Counted from the first letter of the stretch, positions 8,549-17,334 are shown. The stretch: 64,000 nucleotides of DNA from RH-chloro-G1 sp003670575 (GCA_947499615.1 CANMOP010000001.1:98367-162366); one strand, 5' to 3'. Notes: generated from the sequence alone by a model not told the origin. Translations and numbers: made by a program.

Positions 8549-10212
8549 CGCGGCCGTTCACCGTTGCGCTGCTGCAACTACGCGCGTTCAACCTCGCCCA
8601 GCACCGTGAGGCGTGGGACGACCTGCTTCGGCACATCGACGAGGCGGCCGCGCTCGACCCGCATCCCGATCTGATCGTGCTGCCGGAAGCGTCGTACCCG
8701 GCGTACTTCCTGCACTCGCGAGCTGCATACGACGCTGCGGGCGTGCTCCCGGACACCGAGGTCGTCGCCACACTCGCCGAGCGGGCGCGACGCCACGGTA
8801 GCGCCATCGCAATCGGCCTCGTGCAGCACGGACGCCCCGGCTCGCCGGCCGAGGGCATGCTGGAGAACGCCAGCGTCGTGTTTGCTGCAGACGGCACGCT
8901 GGCCGGACGCACGACCAAGAGCTTCCTCTGGCACTTCGATAGTGTCTGGTTCGCCCCGGGCACTCGCTATCCGGTATTCAACGTCGGTGCGGCCCGCGTC
9001 GGCGCCATCGTCTGCGCGGACGCGCGACTGCCCGAGGTCACGCGTGCCCTGGCTGTCGGCGGCGCGGAACTGATCATCGACTGCACCGCGTGGGTCTCGT
9101 CGGGGCGCGATGCCTCGGCGCTCAGCACCCCACAGGTGGACTACGTGATCCCGGCGCGCGCGATCGAGAACGGCACGTGGGTGGTGGCTGCCGACAAAGC
9201 CGGTGTGGAAGCGGACACGATCGTCTACGCCGGTCGATCGGGAGTCGTGGACCCACGCGGCCGATGGGTGGCGCAGGCACCCTCCGATCGCCCGGGCATC
9301 GTCACGCACACGCTCGACCTGGACGAGGCGACCGGACCGCCCGTGGAGCGCGTGCCGAACCTGTACGCCGACGCATCAATCGCGGGAGAGCGCTCGCGAG
9401 CAACAACGCTCAGCCGCGAGTCGCTGGTCATCGCCGGCGCCGGATCACGCGTGGCCGTTGCCGCCATCGACGCACCACCTTCCGCCGTCGACCTCGTGGA
9501 GCAGGTGCGGACGCTGGTGCGAGCGCTGGCGGCACAGGGCGTGCGGCTGGTGGTTCTCCCCGACCTCGCCGGCACGGACGCACAGGCGGTGAGCCAGCGC
9601 GAGTTGCTGCCACTGCTTGAGGCGCTCACGGCGGAGGCGGGAGTGCTGCTGGCGGTGCTCATGGCGGAGCGCACCGGGGGCGAGACGTACAAGACGCTGT
9701 ATCTCATCGGCGGCGGACACACGCTGGCCAGCCACCGCCAAACCCACCTCACCGCGCCGGAGCGTGCAGCCGGCTTCGCGGCGGGCGAGGCTGCCCCGCC
9801 CGTGGTGGAAACCGAACTGGGATACATCGGGCTGCTCGCCGGGAGCGAGGGGCTGGCGCCAGAAGTCGCGCGCGGGCTGAAGCTGCGCGGCGCGGAACTC
9901 ATCGCCTGGTGCGCGAACAGCGTGACCGCGCCACACGTGTCGCTTCGCACCATGGCGCGTGCGCGCGCCAACGAGGAGCGCGCGTACGTCATCGCAGCCG
10001 GCGATACCAGCGAGGCAGGCGGTGGCTTCGTCATCGACCCCACCGGCGCCGTGCTGGCGGAAACCATCGTCGGCCGCGCGATGGCGATGTCAGCGGATGT
10101 GCATCGCATGCTGGCGCGCTGGAACCAGATGGCACCCGGCACCGACCCGATCCGCGACCGTCACCCGGAGGCCTTCGGCATCCTGTTCGACGCGGCTCCG
10201 GGTGCGCGCTAA
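8545..10212 (+). CDS. Tandem carbon-nitrogen hydrolase, second domain degenerate
   Basis: 555 residues, twice the usual nitrilase length. Domain 1 (about 1-275) has the complete triad: Glu48 in VLPEA, Lys125 in RTTKS and Cys157 in IVCAD. Domain 2 (about 300-550) keeps the fold pattern, but Glu becomes Asp340 (VLPDL), Lys becomes Gln399 (HRQTH) and Cys becomes Gly433 (LAGSEG). It should therefore be inactive and may be structural or regulatory. Active members cleave nitriles, amides or N-carbamyl compounds. Translationally coupled to the FAH gene by overlapping GTGA. Confidence 0.85.
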   Translation: MTRPFTVALLQLRAFNLAQHREAWDDLLRHIDEAAALDPHPDLIVLPEASYPAYFLHSRAAYDAAGVLPDTEVVATLAERARRHGSAIAIGLVQHGRPGSPAEGMLENASVVFAADGTLAGRTTKSFLWHFDSVWFAPGTRYPVFNVGAARVGAIVCADARLPEVTRALAVGGAELIIDCTAWVSSGRDASALSTPQVDYVIPARAIENGTWVVAADKAGVEADTIVYAGRSGVVDPRGRWVAQAPSDRPGIVTHTLDLDEATGPPVERVPNLYADASIAGERSRATTLSRESLVIAGAGSRVAVAAIDAPPSAVDLVEQVRTLVRALAAQGVRLVVLPDLAGTDAQAVSQRELLPLLEALTAEAGVLLAVLMAERTGGETYKTLYLIGGGHTLASHRQTHLTAPERAAGFAAGEAAPPVVETELGYIGLLAGSEGLAPEVARGLKLRGAELIAWCANSVTAPHVSLRTMARARANEERAYVIAAGDTSEAGGGFVIDPTGAVLAETIVGRAMAMSADVHRMLARWNQMAPGTDPIRDRHPEAFGILFDAAPGAR

Positions 10213-10270
10213 ACGGGCGCAGACTTGGGGGACGCCTCGCAGCCCGTGACGTCAGCTTGAACTGGCGGGG

Positions 10271-10687
10271 TTAGCGTTCGTCCCAGATCTTGCGACGGTC
10301 GCGACAGTGCCGGCAGATCAGCACGCGCTCCCTCAGAGCGGGCTGCACGTTCCGATTGATGATCATCGTCTCGCTGATGTGCTGCTGGCAGAAGCTCAGC
10401 CGGCAACGAGCGCACGAGTGCCGAATCCGCTCCTGGCACGCCTCGTCTGCGCAGATACTGGTGCGGTTCCGCGGCTCAACGCGACGCTTCCATTCAAGGT
10501 GCGACGCAAGATCCTCGAACTTGCGTCGGCATGCGCGACGGGCGCACGCATCGGTGAAGTCGGGTCCGCGTACGCCATGCCGCTCACAGAACGCCCGAGC
10601 GCAGTACACGCACTCGGACACGGCGACGCCACCACACTTGTGGCGCAGGAAACCGGCGCTGTACTCGCAATCCGCATGCACTCGCAA
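10271..10687 (-). CDS. Cys/His-rich putative zinc-binding protein
   Basis: 138 residues from a TTG start; a GTG six bases inside is an alternative. About fourteen Cys and several His residues form two similar halves: one with C-V-Y-C-x3-F-C-x2-H near 27-37, the other with C-A-R-C-x3-F-C-x2-H near 92-102, closing with CRHC. This looks like a duplicated treble-clef or B-box-like zinc module. No enzyme motif. I do not recognise the family. It follows the frame-broken end of fliD by about 40 bases and could share its transcript. Confidence 0.6.
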   Translation of the reverse strand: MRVHADCEYSAGFLRHKCGGVAVSECVYCARAFCERHGVRGPDFTDACARRACRRKFEDLASHLEWKRRVEPRNRTSICADEACQERIRHSCARCRLSFCQQHISETMIINRNVQPALRERVLICRHCRDRRKIWDER

Positions 10688-10725
10688 CGCAGACAGCCCC
10701 CCGGCATCGACGTGGTCTTGAGTCT

Positions 10726-10917
10726 CTATTGTCGCACGACGCGGCAGGACAGGCCGCCGACCTCCCCACGAGTGGACAGCTGAATGATTGCGCCGGAACT
10801 CATGCCCTCGAAGTCATACACCGCTTCCACGCGGCCACGCACGGGGTCGACGACGGTGACCCGTGGCGCGGTCAGGTCTGAGACGAACCACCGCCCGCTT
10901 GTCCGCGACGCGCGTCG
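10726..10917 (-). pseudogene. Alternate-frame coding remnant at the fliD 3' end
   Basis: From about 10890 the +1 frame relative to fliD becomes the one with third-position GC bias and a sensible protein: SDLTAPRVTVVDPVRG, then VEAVYDFEGMSSG, then an end at TAG 10728-10726. It has no start of its own and is preceded by stops in its frame. It is either the tail of another gene joined to a truncated fliD by deletion, or the real fliD tail behind a frameshift. The sequence does not resemble known FliD tails. Confidence 0.35.
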
Positions 10918-12847
10918 TCAGCTTCACTATCTGCGCGTTGATGTCGGTGATCGAGTTCGTCATCGCGGTGTTGCCCGCGGTCAGCGGTCCGTTGGGCCCG
11001 TTGAGCGCGCCGAGCAGTGACGCGGCGATCCGGCCGATCCCCTGCTCCGTCGGCACGACGGTAATGCGATCGGTGCCGGTCACCAGCACCGGCTTGGTGG
11101 TAATCGTCACACCGGGGATCATCGTGGTGTTGGTACTGTTCGCCACGAGTGTCCCCGTGCTGATGACCAACGCACTGCCATCGTCCGGCGTGAATGTGAC
11201 TGTCGTCTGTCCACTTGGCGCAGAAGCGATCGAGTACTTGCCCGCGGTCTTGGCCAGCGTCGGGTTCCCAGAGATGGAGAGCACCGATCCGCCGCCGCCA
11301 GCATCCAGCGTCGCACTGGCGGTGAAGGCAGTCAGCAACCGTGCCACGCCATCCGGGTTCGAACTCATCGCCGCATCGAGTTTCGAGGCGTTGAGCGCCA
11401 GTGTCTTGGTGGTCCCCACTGCAGAACCGATGTTGCCGAAGTTCAAACCAAGCGAGGACAACGACGTCAGGTCGCCGGTGATACCAGTCGCGGGTTGGGT
11501 GATAAGCGAGCGCAATTGCGCCTGCATACGTTGCATCGAAGGGTCGCCGAACATCGGGCCGCTCGAGGCACCATTGCCGCCACCATACTTCGATGCCGCG
11601 TTGATTACGGACATCGCGCCGTTGAACGCATCAACGAAGGTCTGCATGCGATTGCGCAGCGCAGAGTTGTCGGCGGAGATCGTCACCTTGACGGCACTGG
11701 TGGTCAATCCGACCAGCGAGAGCGTCACACCCGCCACTGCGTCCGTCACAACGTTGGACGACGCGTATTGCGTCGCGCCACTGTTGACCTGATAGGAGGC
11801 GTTCGCACCCAATGCCGGTGTGGCCGCCAACACGCGCGTCGCTGCCAGGAAGTTCCCGGTCACATCGGCGAGGGCGACCGTCGAGGATCCGGTCTGCTTG
11901 GCGGTGAGCACCAGCCGGTCCGTCACGGTGTCATACGTGGCCGTCACGCCAGCGGTGGACGAGTTGATACGCGAGATCACCTGCGACATCGTGTCGGTGG
12001 CGCTGTTCCAACTGATCGAGACACCGTTCACCGTGAACGCACCGGACGCCGTGCCCAGCGCCGTACTCAATCGAGCCGAGCTCAACACCGCGCTGAGCGA
12101 GGTGCCGGCGAGCGGGCGCGTGCTGGTGCGGCTGGTAGTGCCCGGCGATTGCAAGAGATTCGCAGCGGACAGGAAGTTACTCGTGTCCGCGCCACTCCCC
12201 AGCTGGATCGCCGTCGCGGAGTCGAGCTTCAGCGCGTTCATGCGTCCCGCGCCATCGTCGACGATGGTCGCGGTGACGCCCACGCCGGCATCGGCGATCT
12301 TCGCGATGATGGTGTTCGCGCCCGTCAGGTCCGCGCCGTCCGAGAGCACCGTATTCGCGTCGATGGTGATCGCAACACCGTTGATCGAGAACGTGCCCGC
12401 GGTGACCGGCGTGGAGAAACCTCCACTCGCCAGCGCGACGTTCTGAGTGACGGCGGTGCCCATTGCGGCCGTGCTGGTCACGTTGGTATTGGTCGCCAGA
12501 CCCAGCACCTGCACGGTGAATGAACCAACTGCCGCCGCGCTGGATGCGCTGACGGCGAACTTTGGCGTGTCGGATGAGGCCTGATCCGTGGACACGCGGC
12601 GCGCGCCCACCACGCTGGCATCGTTCAGCGCAGCAGCGGCGGAGGCCAGGCTGGCGATGCTGCCGCTGATGCCGGTGATCGCCGCCTGCCGTTGCTGATG
12701 CCCGACGAGTTTTGCCTGCGCGATCAGAATCGGGCGCTGCTCAGCGGCGATCAGGGCGTCGAGGATCGAATTTGTATCGATCCCGGACGCGAGCCCCCCG
12801 AACGAGATCTTGCTGGCGCCATTGGAACCGCTGGATATGGAAACCAC
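10814..12847 (-). CDS. fliD: Flagellar filament cap protein FliD (C-terminus abnormal)
   Basis: 677 residues from a GTG start with GAGAGGA upstream. The N-terminus (FGGLASGIDTNSILDALIAAE) is the FliD_N signature, followed by long Ser/Thr/Ala/Val-rich variable domains and a FliD_C region ending in the helix TDINAQIVKLTTRVADKRA. FliD caps the filament and folds exported flagellin. After that helix the frame turns into Arg/Pro-rich text for about 24 residues, instead of the usual ~40-residue coiled C-terminus, so truncation or frameshift is likely. First of several motility genes read leftward. Confidence 0.9.
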   Translation of the reverse strand: MVSISSGSNGASKISFGGLASGIDTNSILDALIAAEQRPILIAQAKLVGHQQRQAAITGISGSIASLASAAAALNDASVVGARRVSTDQASSDTPKFAVSASSAAAVGSFTVQVLGLATNTNVTSTAAMGTAVTQNVALASGGFSTPVTAGTFSINGVAITIDANTVLSDGADLTGANTIIAKIADAGVGVTATIVDDGAGRMNALKLDSATAIQLGSGADTSNFLSAANLLQSPGTTSRTSTRPLAGTSLSAVLSSARLSTALGTASGAFTVNGVSISWNSATDTMSQVISRINSSTAGVTATYDTVTDRLVLTAKQTGSSTVALADVTGNFLAATRVLAATPALGANASYQVNSGATQYASSNVVTDAVAGVTLSLVGLTTSAVKVTISADNSALRNRMQTFVDAFNGAMSVINAASKYGGGNGASSGPMFGDPSMQRMQAQLRSLITQPATGITGDLTSLSSLGLNFGNIGSAVGTTKTLALNASKLDAAMSSNPDGVARLLTAFTASATLDAGGGGSVLSISGNPTLAKTAGKYSIASAPSGQTTVTFTPDDGSALVISTGTLVANSTNTTMIPGVTITTKPVLVTGTDRITVVPTEQGIGRIAASLLGALNGPNGPLTAGNTAMTNSITDINAQIVKLTTRVADKRAVVRLRPDRATGHRRRPRAWPRGSGV

Positions 12848-12883
12848 AGCTGACGTCCTCTCGACGCGCCCCGAGCGCGGAGC

Positions 12884-13213
12884 TTAGCGCGCGGTACGGA
12901 GCAGCAAACCCGGCGGGAGACCGGTCTGCTCTGCCAGCGCCCGCAATTCGGCCGGGCTCACCATCGCCACCATCTCACCGCTTTGCGCATCCACGATGCG
13001 AATATGCGGGTTCCCAGCCTCGTCCTCTTCGTAGTGGGCCTCGATCGCGGCCCGCCCATCCCGTGCCAACGCCAGCGCGAGTTCCTCGGCGCCCGGATGG
13101 GTCGCCTCCCGACGAGGCTCCTCCCGTTCGCGGTGCGACCCCGCACTGCCAGCGTCCGGATTGATCGGCGCCGGCTGACGATTGATGACCTGCTGTATGC
13201 GGAGATCGGCCAT
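12884..13213 (-). CDS. FlaG-like protein
   Basis: 109 residues. I chose the ATG at 13213 because GAGGTG lies eight bases upstream. After a charged, Pro-rich N-terminus, residues ~55-105 show the FlaG pattern: an acidic strand, then RIVDAQSGEMVAMVSPAELRAL and a closing GLLL. FlaG proteins affect filament length or flagellin export. Its place between flagellin and fliD is the usual flaG position. It begins 73 bases after the flagellin terminator and ends 37 bases before fliD, so it probably forms a unit with fliD. Confidence 0.7.
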   Translation of the reverse strand: MADLRIQQVINRQPAPINPDAGSAGSHREREEPRREATHPGAEELALALARDGRAAIEAHYEEDEAGNPHIRIVDAQSGEMVAMVSPAELRALAEQTGLPPGLLLRTAR

Positions 13214-13285
13214 CGCCGTGTCACCTCGCAATGATTATCGGCACGCAGCGGTGCCCCTTGATGCCGGGAGAACCCCGAATACGCA

Positions 13286-13312
13286 GCAGGCCGCCCCTGA
13301 CGGGCGGCCTGC
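13286..13312 (-). terminator. Terminator downstream of flagellin 1
   Basis: GCAGGCCGCCC at 13286-13296 pairs perfectly with GGGCGGCCTGC at 13302-13312 around a 5-base loop. It lies 25 bases after the flagellin stop and before the FlaG-like gene, which would insulate high flagellin transcription from flaG-fliD. Confidence 0.8.
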
Positions 13313-13336
13313 CTACTTCCGATGTCCGCGCTGGCG

Positions 13337-14524
13337 CTACTGCTTGAGCAGCTGCAGCACGGCCTGCGAGGAGGAGTTCGCCTGCGAGAGCACGGAGACA
13401 CCCGCCTGCTGCATGATCTGCGCTGCGACCAGCCGCGAGGACACCTGCGCGATGTCCGCGTCGCGGATGCGCGACTCGGATGCGCTCAAGTTCTCCGACA
13501 CAACGCCGAGGCTGTTCACCGCGGCCTCGATCTGGTTCTGGGAGGCACCAAACTTGGCGCGCTGGGTGCTGACGTCCTGGATCGCCTGGTCCAGCGAGGA
13601 AAGCAACGTCGTTGCCTGTCCCACCGTGGCGACGCTGGTGTTGTCTGTCACCAGTACGCCGATCTCGGAGCCACCGCTGCCGATTGCGGTGGACCGCATG
13701 TCGGCGTAACCCACGCTGATCGTGTCCGAGGCTTGCGCACCTACCTGATAGGTCGCGGTGCCCGAACCGCCCGCGGTGTCGATGGTTAGACCGTTGAGGT
13801 CAGTCAGGATGTCGTCGGTCGTCTTCAGCGAGTCACCGACCACAGTGATCGAGGTCTCGATCGCCCCGGCGAACGAGACCGAGATCGTGCCATCCGCACC
13901 CAGCGCCGCGTCCGCGATGTCCACGTCCACCGAGGTGACACCATCGCTGATGCGTGCCGTGTCCGCGTCCACCTTGGTGAATGTGTAGGTGGTGCCGGAC
14001 TTCATCTTGCTCACGTCCACCGCGGACACGGCAGCGTTCGTCGTGGTGGCCAGCGCCGTGCCGACGGCCAGCGTACCGGTGCCCGCGTTGTTGGTGGAAA
14101 GCGCACCGGTCAGCAGCGAGAGGCCGTTGAACTTCGTGCGGCTCGCCGTGTTGTCGATCTCGTTGCGCAACGTGAGGATTTCCTCACCCAGCGCGGAGCG
14201 GTCGGAAGCGCCCAGCGTGCTGTTGCCCGCCTGCACCGCCAGCTCGCGCATGCGCTGGAGCATGGCGGTGACTTCGTTCAGCGCGCCTTCAGCGGTCTGA
14301 ATCATGGAGATGCCGTCCTGACCGTTGCGGGAGCCCTGCTGCAGGCCGCGGATCAAGGAACGCATCTTCTCGCTGATTGCCAGACCGGCCGCGTCGTCCG
14401 CGGAACGGTTGATGCGTTGGCCGCTGGACAGCTGCTCCAACGCCTTGCTCAGCTTCGTACCTGTCGTCGCCAGGTTTCGCTGCGCGTTAATCGCCATGAT
14501 GTTGGTGTTGATGATCATTGCCAT
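13337..14524 (-). CDS. fliC: Flagellin (copy 1)
   Basis: 395 residues. The conserved D0/D1 N-terminus (IINTNIMAINAQRNL, then LSSGQRINRSADDAAGLAI) and C-terminus (NLSASESRIRDADIA to the end) flank a ~170-residue variable middle. I chose the ATG at 14524 because GGAGG lies ten bases upstream; an ATG two codons later would also fit. It polymerises into the filament after type III export. The middle region is closely similar to copy 2, five kilobases away, implying recent duplication or gene conversion. Own terminator downstream and a GGA hairpin in its leader. Confidence 0.95.
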   Translation of the reverse strand: MAMIINTNIMAINAQRNLATTGTKLSKALEQLSSGQRINRSADDAAGLAISEKMRSLIRGLQQGSRNGQDGISMIQTAEGALNEVTAMLQRMRELAVQAGNSTLGASDRSALGEEILTLRNEIDNTASRTKFNGLSLLTGALSTNNAGTGTLAVGTALATTTNAAVSAVDVSKMKSGTTYTFTKVDADTARISDGVTSVDVDIADAALGADGTISVSFAGAIETSITVVGDSLKTTDDILTDLNGLTIDTAGGSGTATYQVGAQASDTISVGYADMRSTAIGSGGSEIGVLVTDNTSVATVGQATTLLSSLDQAIQDVSTQRAKFGASQNQIEAAVNSLGVVSENLSASESRIRDADIAQVSSRLVAAQIMQQAGVSVLSQANSSSQAVLQLLKQ

Positions 14525-14555
14525 AGTTGCTTGGCCTCCATTGCCTGTCGCCGGT

Positions 14556-14569
14556 CGGCATCCATGCCG
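14556..14569 (-). promoter_or_regulatory. GGA-loop hairpin in flagellin 1 leader, candidate CsrA site
   Basis: As RNA this reads CGGCAUGGAUGCCG: a CGGC/GCCG stem presenting AUGGAU in the loop, the form preferred by the translational repressor CsrA. It ends 32 bases before the start codon, and a second GGA is the Shine-Dalgarno itself (GGAGG, 14535-14539). The same 14 bases recur before flagellin 2. In Bacillus subtilis CsrA silences flagellin mRNA through a similar pair of sites. Confidence 0.6.
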
Positions 14570-14819
14570 CCCGAATCGCACCCGGCCTGTCCGAGCGCTT
14601 CCTTCATGTGCAAATCATCGAAGGCAGCCAGATCGGCCAGATTGGGGAACGCCCGCACTTCTGGTGAAGCACTCCCTCAGGTGGCGGCGGAGCGAACCCT
14701 GACGTGATGGCAGTTCACCGAGGGCATCAGCACAGCCGGAGACAGCCGGGGACACGCTGACGCCACGACTCGCTCCCGGCATGACGAGAGTCAACGTCTC
14801 ATGGCTGGCGATCGACTGG

Positions 14820-16055
14820 TTAGCGGGCGGGCGTGGCGGTGGGACTCGCAAGTGGCACGGGGGCCTGCGATGGTGATGATGATGGTGCGTCGGCTGCACC
14901 ACGAGCGCTCTGCACCTGCACGGTAACGGCGGTCAGGCGATCATTTTCTTCGAATCGATCGATGTTCAATTCGCCGCCGAAGCGGCTGTCCGCGGAAGTA
15001 AACGCGATCACTGAGGCGTTGCCACTCTTGCTGTCGCTACCGACTTGCGCATTGGCGCCGCGAAGCGCCTGACGGTACGCGAGCACGACTTCCGGCGCGG
15101 GGCGGTCGGTGACCAGAGTCACTTCGTATTGACCACCCTGCGGCCCGGTGACCCAGCGCACCGCGACCGCCGTCATGCCGTCAAGCAGCAGAAACGGCGC
15201 GGGGAAGGTGCGCGGCACGGTGCGCGGCTCCGTCGCGACGTATCGAGCCTGAATCGGTATCTCGGGCGCAACCTGCACGATGTAGACGAGGCTGGTGCGC
15301 TGATCTTTGCCGATCCCCAGGCTGCGGAGTGCCGACTGCAGGCCCGCGATGTCCTTTGTGTCCTTGCCGGCAACCTTCACAATGCGATCGCCCTGGCTCA
15401 GCGCGGCACTGCCGGCCTCGCCGCGCACTACCACCCGCTTCACCTCTGGGCCCCCCTCGTGCTCCTCCAGTTCCACGCCCAGGGCGGGAACGAAGGCGTG
15501 GCGCGGTAACGTCAGGGTCGTCGGCTTCCCGCCACGCGATACCACTACATCAAACGTGGGGGTCGCCGGCAGTGGCTGGATCACCATGGTCCCGCTCACG
15601 GTCTCGCTGTGGGTGTTCTGGAATTGGTAGGCGGAGACACCCTCGCTGGAGCGGCCACCGGTGACCTGCCACGGCGGCTCGTCCAGCAGCTCGCGCATCG
15701 AATCGGCGACGGTCTGCTCGTCGCGTCGCACTTCGTACATCACGAAGAAAGTGAGCGAGCCGTCAGCCTTCGCCACGCGCCCCGAACCGAGCAACGTGGA
15801 CTCCGGTGGCACCGGCAACGCGGACTTCGGATCCTTCGTGTCGGCGGTGCGACCGGGATTCAGCGCGGCCTCCAGGCCGGTCGGCAACGCACCCGGGAGC
15901 GATTGCACTTCCGTGCCAACGCCCTCGCCAACCCGCAACACCAGCTCGGCAAGCGTCCGGTCGCTAGCGCTACCGCCGCCAATGCCGAGGCTGCCACAGC
16001 CGACAGCGAACACCAACGGCAGGCATGCGAACACGGAGGCGACCCAGCGAAGCAT
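14820..16055 (-). CDS. Lipoprotein with PDZ-like domain, function unknown
   Basis: 411 residues. The ATG at 16055 begins a lipoprotein signal peptide with lipobox AVGC (Cys20), so the mature protein is anchored to the membrane outside the cell. A PDZ-like stretch lies near residues 225-275 (AALSQGDRIVKVAGKDTKDIAGLQSALRS). The C-terminus is a Pro/Ser/Ala-rich tail. No protease triad is visible. It sits between a flagellin and a cell-wall lytic enzyme, so a role in envelope or flagellar assembly is possible but unproven. The open frame upstream of 16055 is only readthrough of the tRNA. Confidence 0.75.
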   Translation of the reverse strand: MLRWVASVFACLPLVFAVGCGSLGIGGGSASDRTLAELVLRVGEGVGTEVQSLPGALPTGLEAALNPGRTADTKDPKSALPVPPESTLLGSGRVAKADGSLTFFVMYEVRRDEQTVADSMRELLDEPPWQVTGGRSSEGVSAYQFQNTHSETVSGTMVIQPLPATPTFDVVVSRGGKPTTLTLPRHAFVPALGVELEEHEGGPEVKRVVVRGEAGSAALSQGDRIVKVAGKDTKDIAGLQSALRSLGIGKDQRTSLVYIVQVAPEIPIQARYVATEPRTVPRTFPAPFLLLDGMTAVAVRWVTGPQGGQYEVTLVTDRPAPEVVLAYRQALRGANAQVGSDSKSGNASVIAFTSADSRFGGELNIDRFEENDRLTAVTVQVQSARGAADAPSSSPSQAPVPLASPTATPAR

Positions 16056-16124
16056 CACAGAGCCTTCCCGGTGAGCGGCACAGGGCCGAGCCGCGCTGGA
16101 TGACAGGGCAGTGGGAGTTTTTGG

Positions 16125-16198
16125 GGTGGGTGGAGGGATTTGAACCCTCGGTCTCCAGGGCCACAACCTGGCGCCTTAACCGCTAGGCGACACCCACC
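16125..16198 (-). tRNA. tRNA-His (anticodon GTG)
   Basis: Full cloverleaf. Acceptor GTGGGTG (16197-16191) pairs with CACCCAC (16132-16126). The extra G-1 at 16198 faces discriminator C73 at 16125, the hallmark of tRNA-His. The anticodon stem CCAGG/CCTGG encloses TTGTGGC with anticodon GTG, and the T-arm is GAGGG-TTCAAAT-CCCTC. CCA is encoded at 16124-16122. It lies 70 bases upstream of the lipoprotein start on the same strand. Confidence 0.95.
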
Positions 16199-16281
16199 AC
16201 GGACGTAGCCACGCGGCCACCGTCAGAGTGTAGCATCGGCTGCCGCACCGAACCACGGGTCAGCCCGTCATCTCCTGAGCA

Positions 16282-17334
16282 TCACGGCAAATACAGCCGA
16301 GGATCGAGCGCCTGTCCGTCCAGCTGCAGCCCAAAGCCAAGCAGCGGCTGCCCGATCTGGTTCACGCCGAGCGTCCCAAGCGGGTCGCCACGACGCGCGA
16401 AATCACCGCTCCCGACGTGCAGCAGGTCCAGTCCATCGAGGCTCGCGCCCCAACCATTGCCGCCATCCAGGCTGACCAATGAGCCGCTCACGCCGGCGCG
16501 CGTGGCGCCGACAAAGGCGTCGGCGGGCGAGAGCACCGTCGCGCCAGGCAACCCGAGCAGGCCAAGCGCCGCACCCGATGACTGCCGACCAAGCACGGTG
16601 GCGAGGGGCGAACTGAGTACGCCGGACGGTCCGCGACCGCCGTAGACCGCAGCCTCACCCTCTGGACGCAGCGTTGCCTTCGCGTCGCCGATGATCGCGG
16701 ACAGGTACTGCTTCGTCTCCGCGGGGAGGCCGCGCTCCCAGTCGGCGCCGTGCGCTCGCACCAGTTGCTGCACACGTGCTGCGCCAGCGTTGTATGCCGC
16801 CAGCGCCTTACGCACATCACCATCGAAGGCTTGCAGGTTGTGGCGCATAGTCATCGCGCCGGCCTTCAGCGATGCCTCCGGATCGGTGCGATCGACGCCT
16901 GGATAGAACTGCGGCATCAGTTGCGCGATGCCCTCGGCACCCGCACTGGAGCGCCGCTGCCCCAGCGCCACGGCAGGATCGAAGCCGGATTCCTGCGCAA
17001 TCTGCCGCTCGAACAATGCGCCGAAGCCGGGGGCCACTGTATGGTCGCCCACCGTACGCGTCATGTTGCGCCAGCCGTACGGATCCGCGGCGCCGCTGCC
17101 ACGAGCCGACCACTGCTTCAGCAACGTGCCGTAGTCGGCCTTCGACGCACTATGCGGCTCGGCGAACTTGCCGCTGCGCATGGCGTCCAGGGTGGCGCGC
17201 AACTCGGACAGCTCGGAGCGCGGCTCCGCGAGATGTGCATCGAGTACCGCCGCGAAGTCGCGACGCGACGGCATCGCGAGTGCGATGCGAGGAGGCGCGC
17301 CCGCCCCGACTGGGCCGACGGAATCAATAGGCAC
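16282..17334 (-). CDS. Lytic transglycosylase fused to a degenerate M23 domain
   Basis: 350 residues from a GTG start. Residues ~100-215 are an SLT domain: catalytic Glu115 in IAQESGFDP, then AEGIAQLMP and KALAAYNAGAARV. Residues ~275-350 follow the order of an M23 (LytM) fold (GNGW, then GDFARRGDPLGTLG, then LDPRLYLP), but the HxxxD and HxH zinc ligands are gone: the HLHFE position reads LLGFG. No signal peptide is seen, so it may leave through the flagellar export gate as FlgJ does. Placed among flagellar genes, it probably opens peptidoglycan for the rod. Confidence 0.8.
   Translation of the reverse strand: MPIDSVGPVGAGAPPRIALAMPSRRDFAAVLDAHLAEPRSELSELRATLDAMRSGKFAEPHSASKADYGTLLKQWSARGSGAADPYGWRNMTRTVGDHTVAPGFGALFERQIAQESGFDPAVALGQRRSSAGAEGIAQLMPQFYPGVDRTDPEASLKAGAMTMRHNLQAFDGDVRKALAAYNAGAARVQQLVRAHGADWERGLPAETKQYLSAIIGDAKATLRPEGEAAVYGGRGPSGVLSSPLATVLGRQSSGAALGLLGLPGATVLSPADAFVGATRAGVSGSLVSLDGGNGWGASLDGLDLLHVGSGDFARRGDPLGTLGVNQIGQPLLGFGLQLDGQALDPRLYLP

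Noticed and set aside
11495..12523. Plus-strand open frame of 342 codons over fliD
   Set aside because: Antisense shadow of fliD; composition is Arg/His-rich and it has no ribosome-binding site.
15970..16166. N-terminal extension of the lipoprotein gene up to 16166
   Set aside because: The added residues translate the tRNA-His gene; the true start is the signal peptide ATG at 16055.
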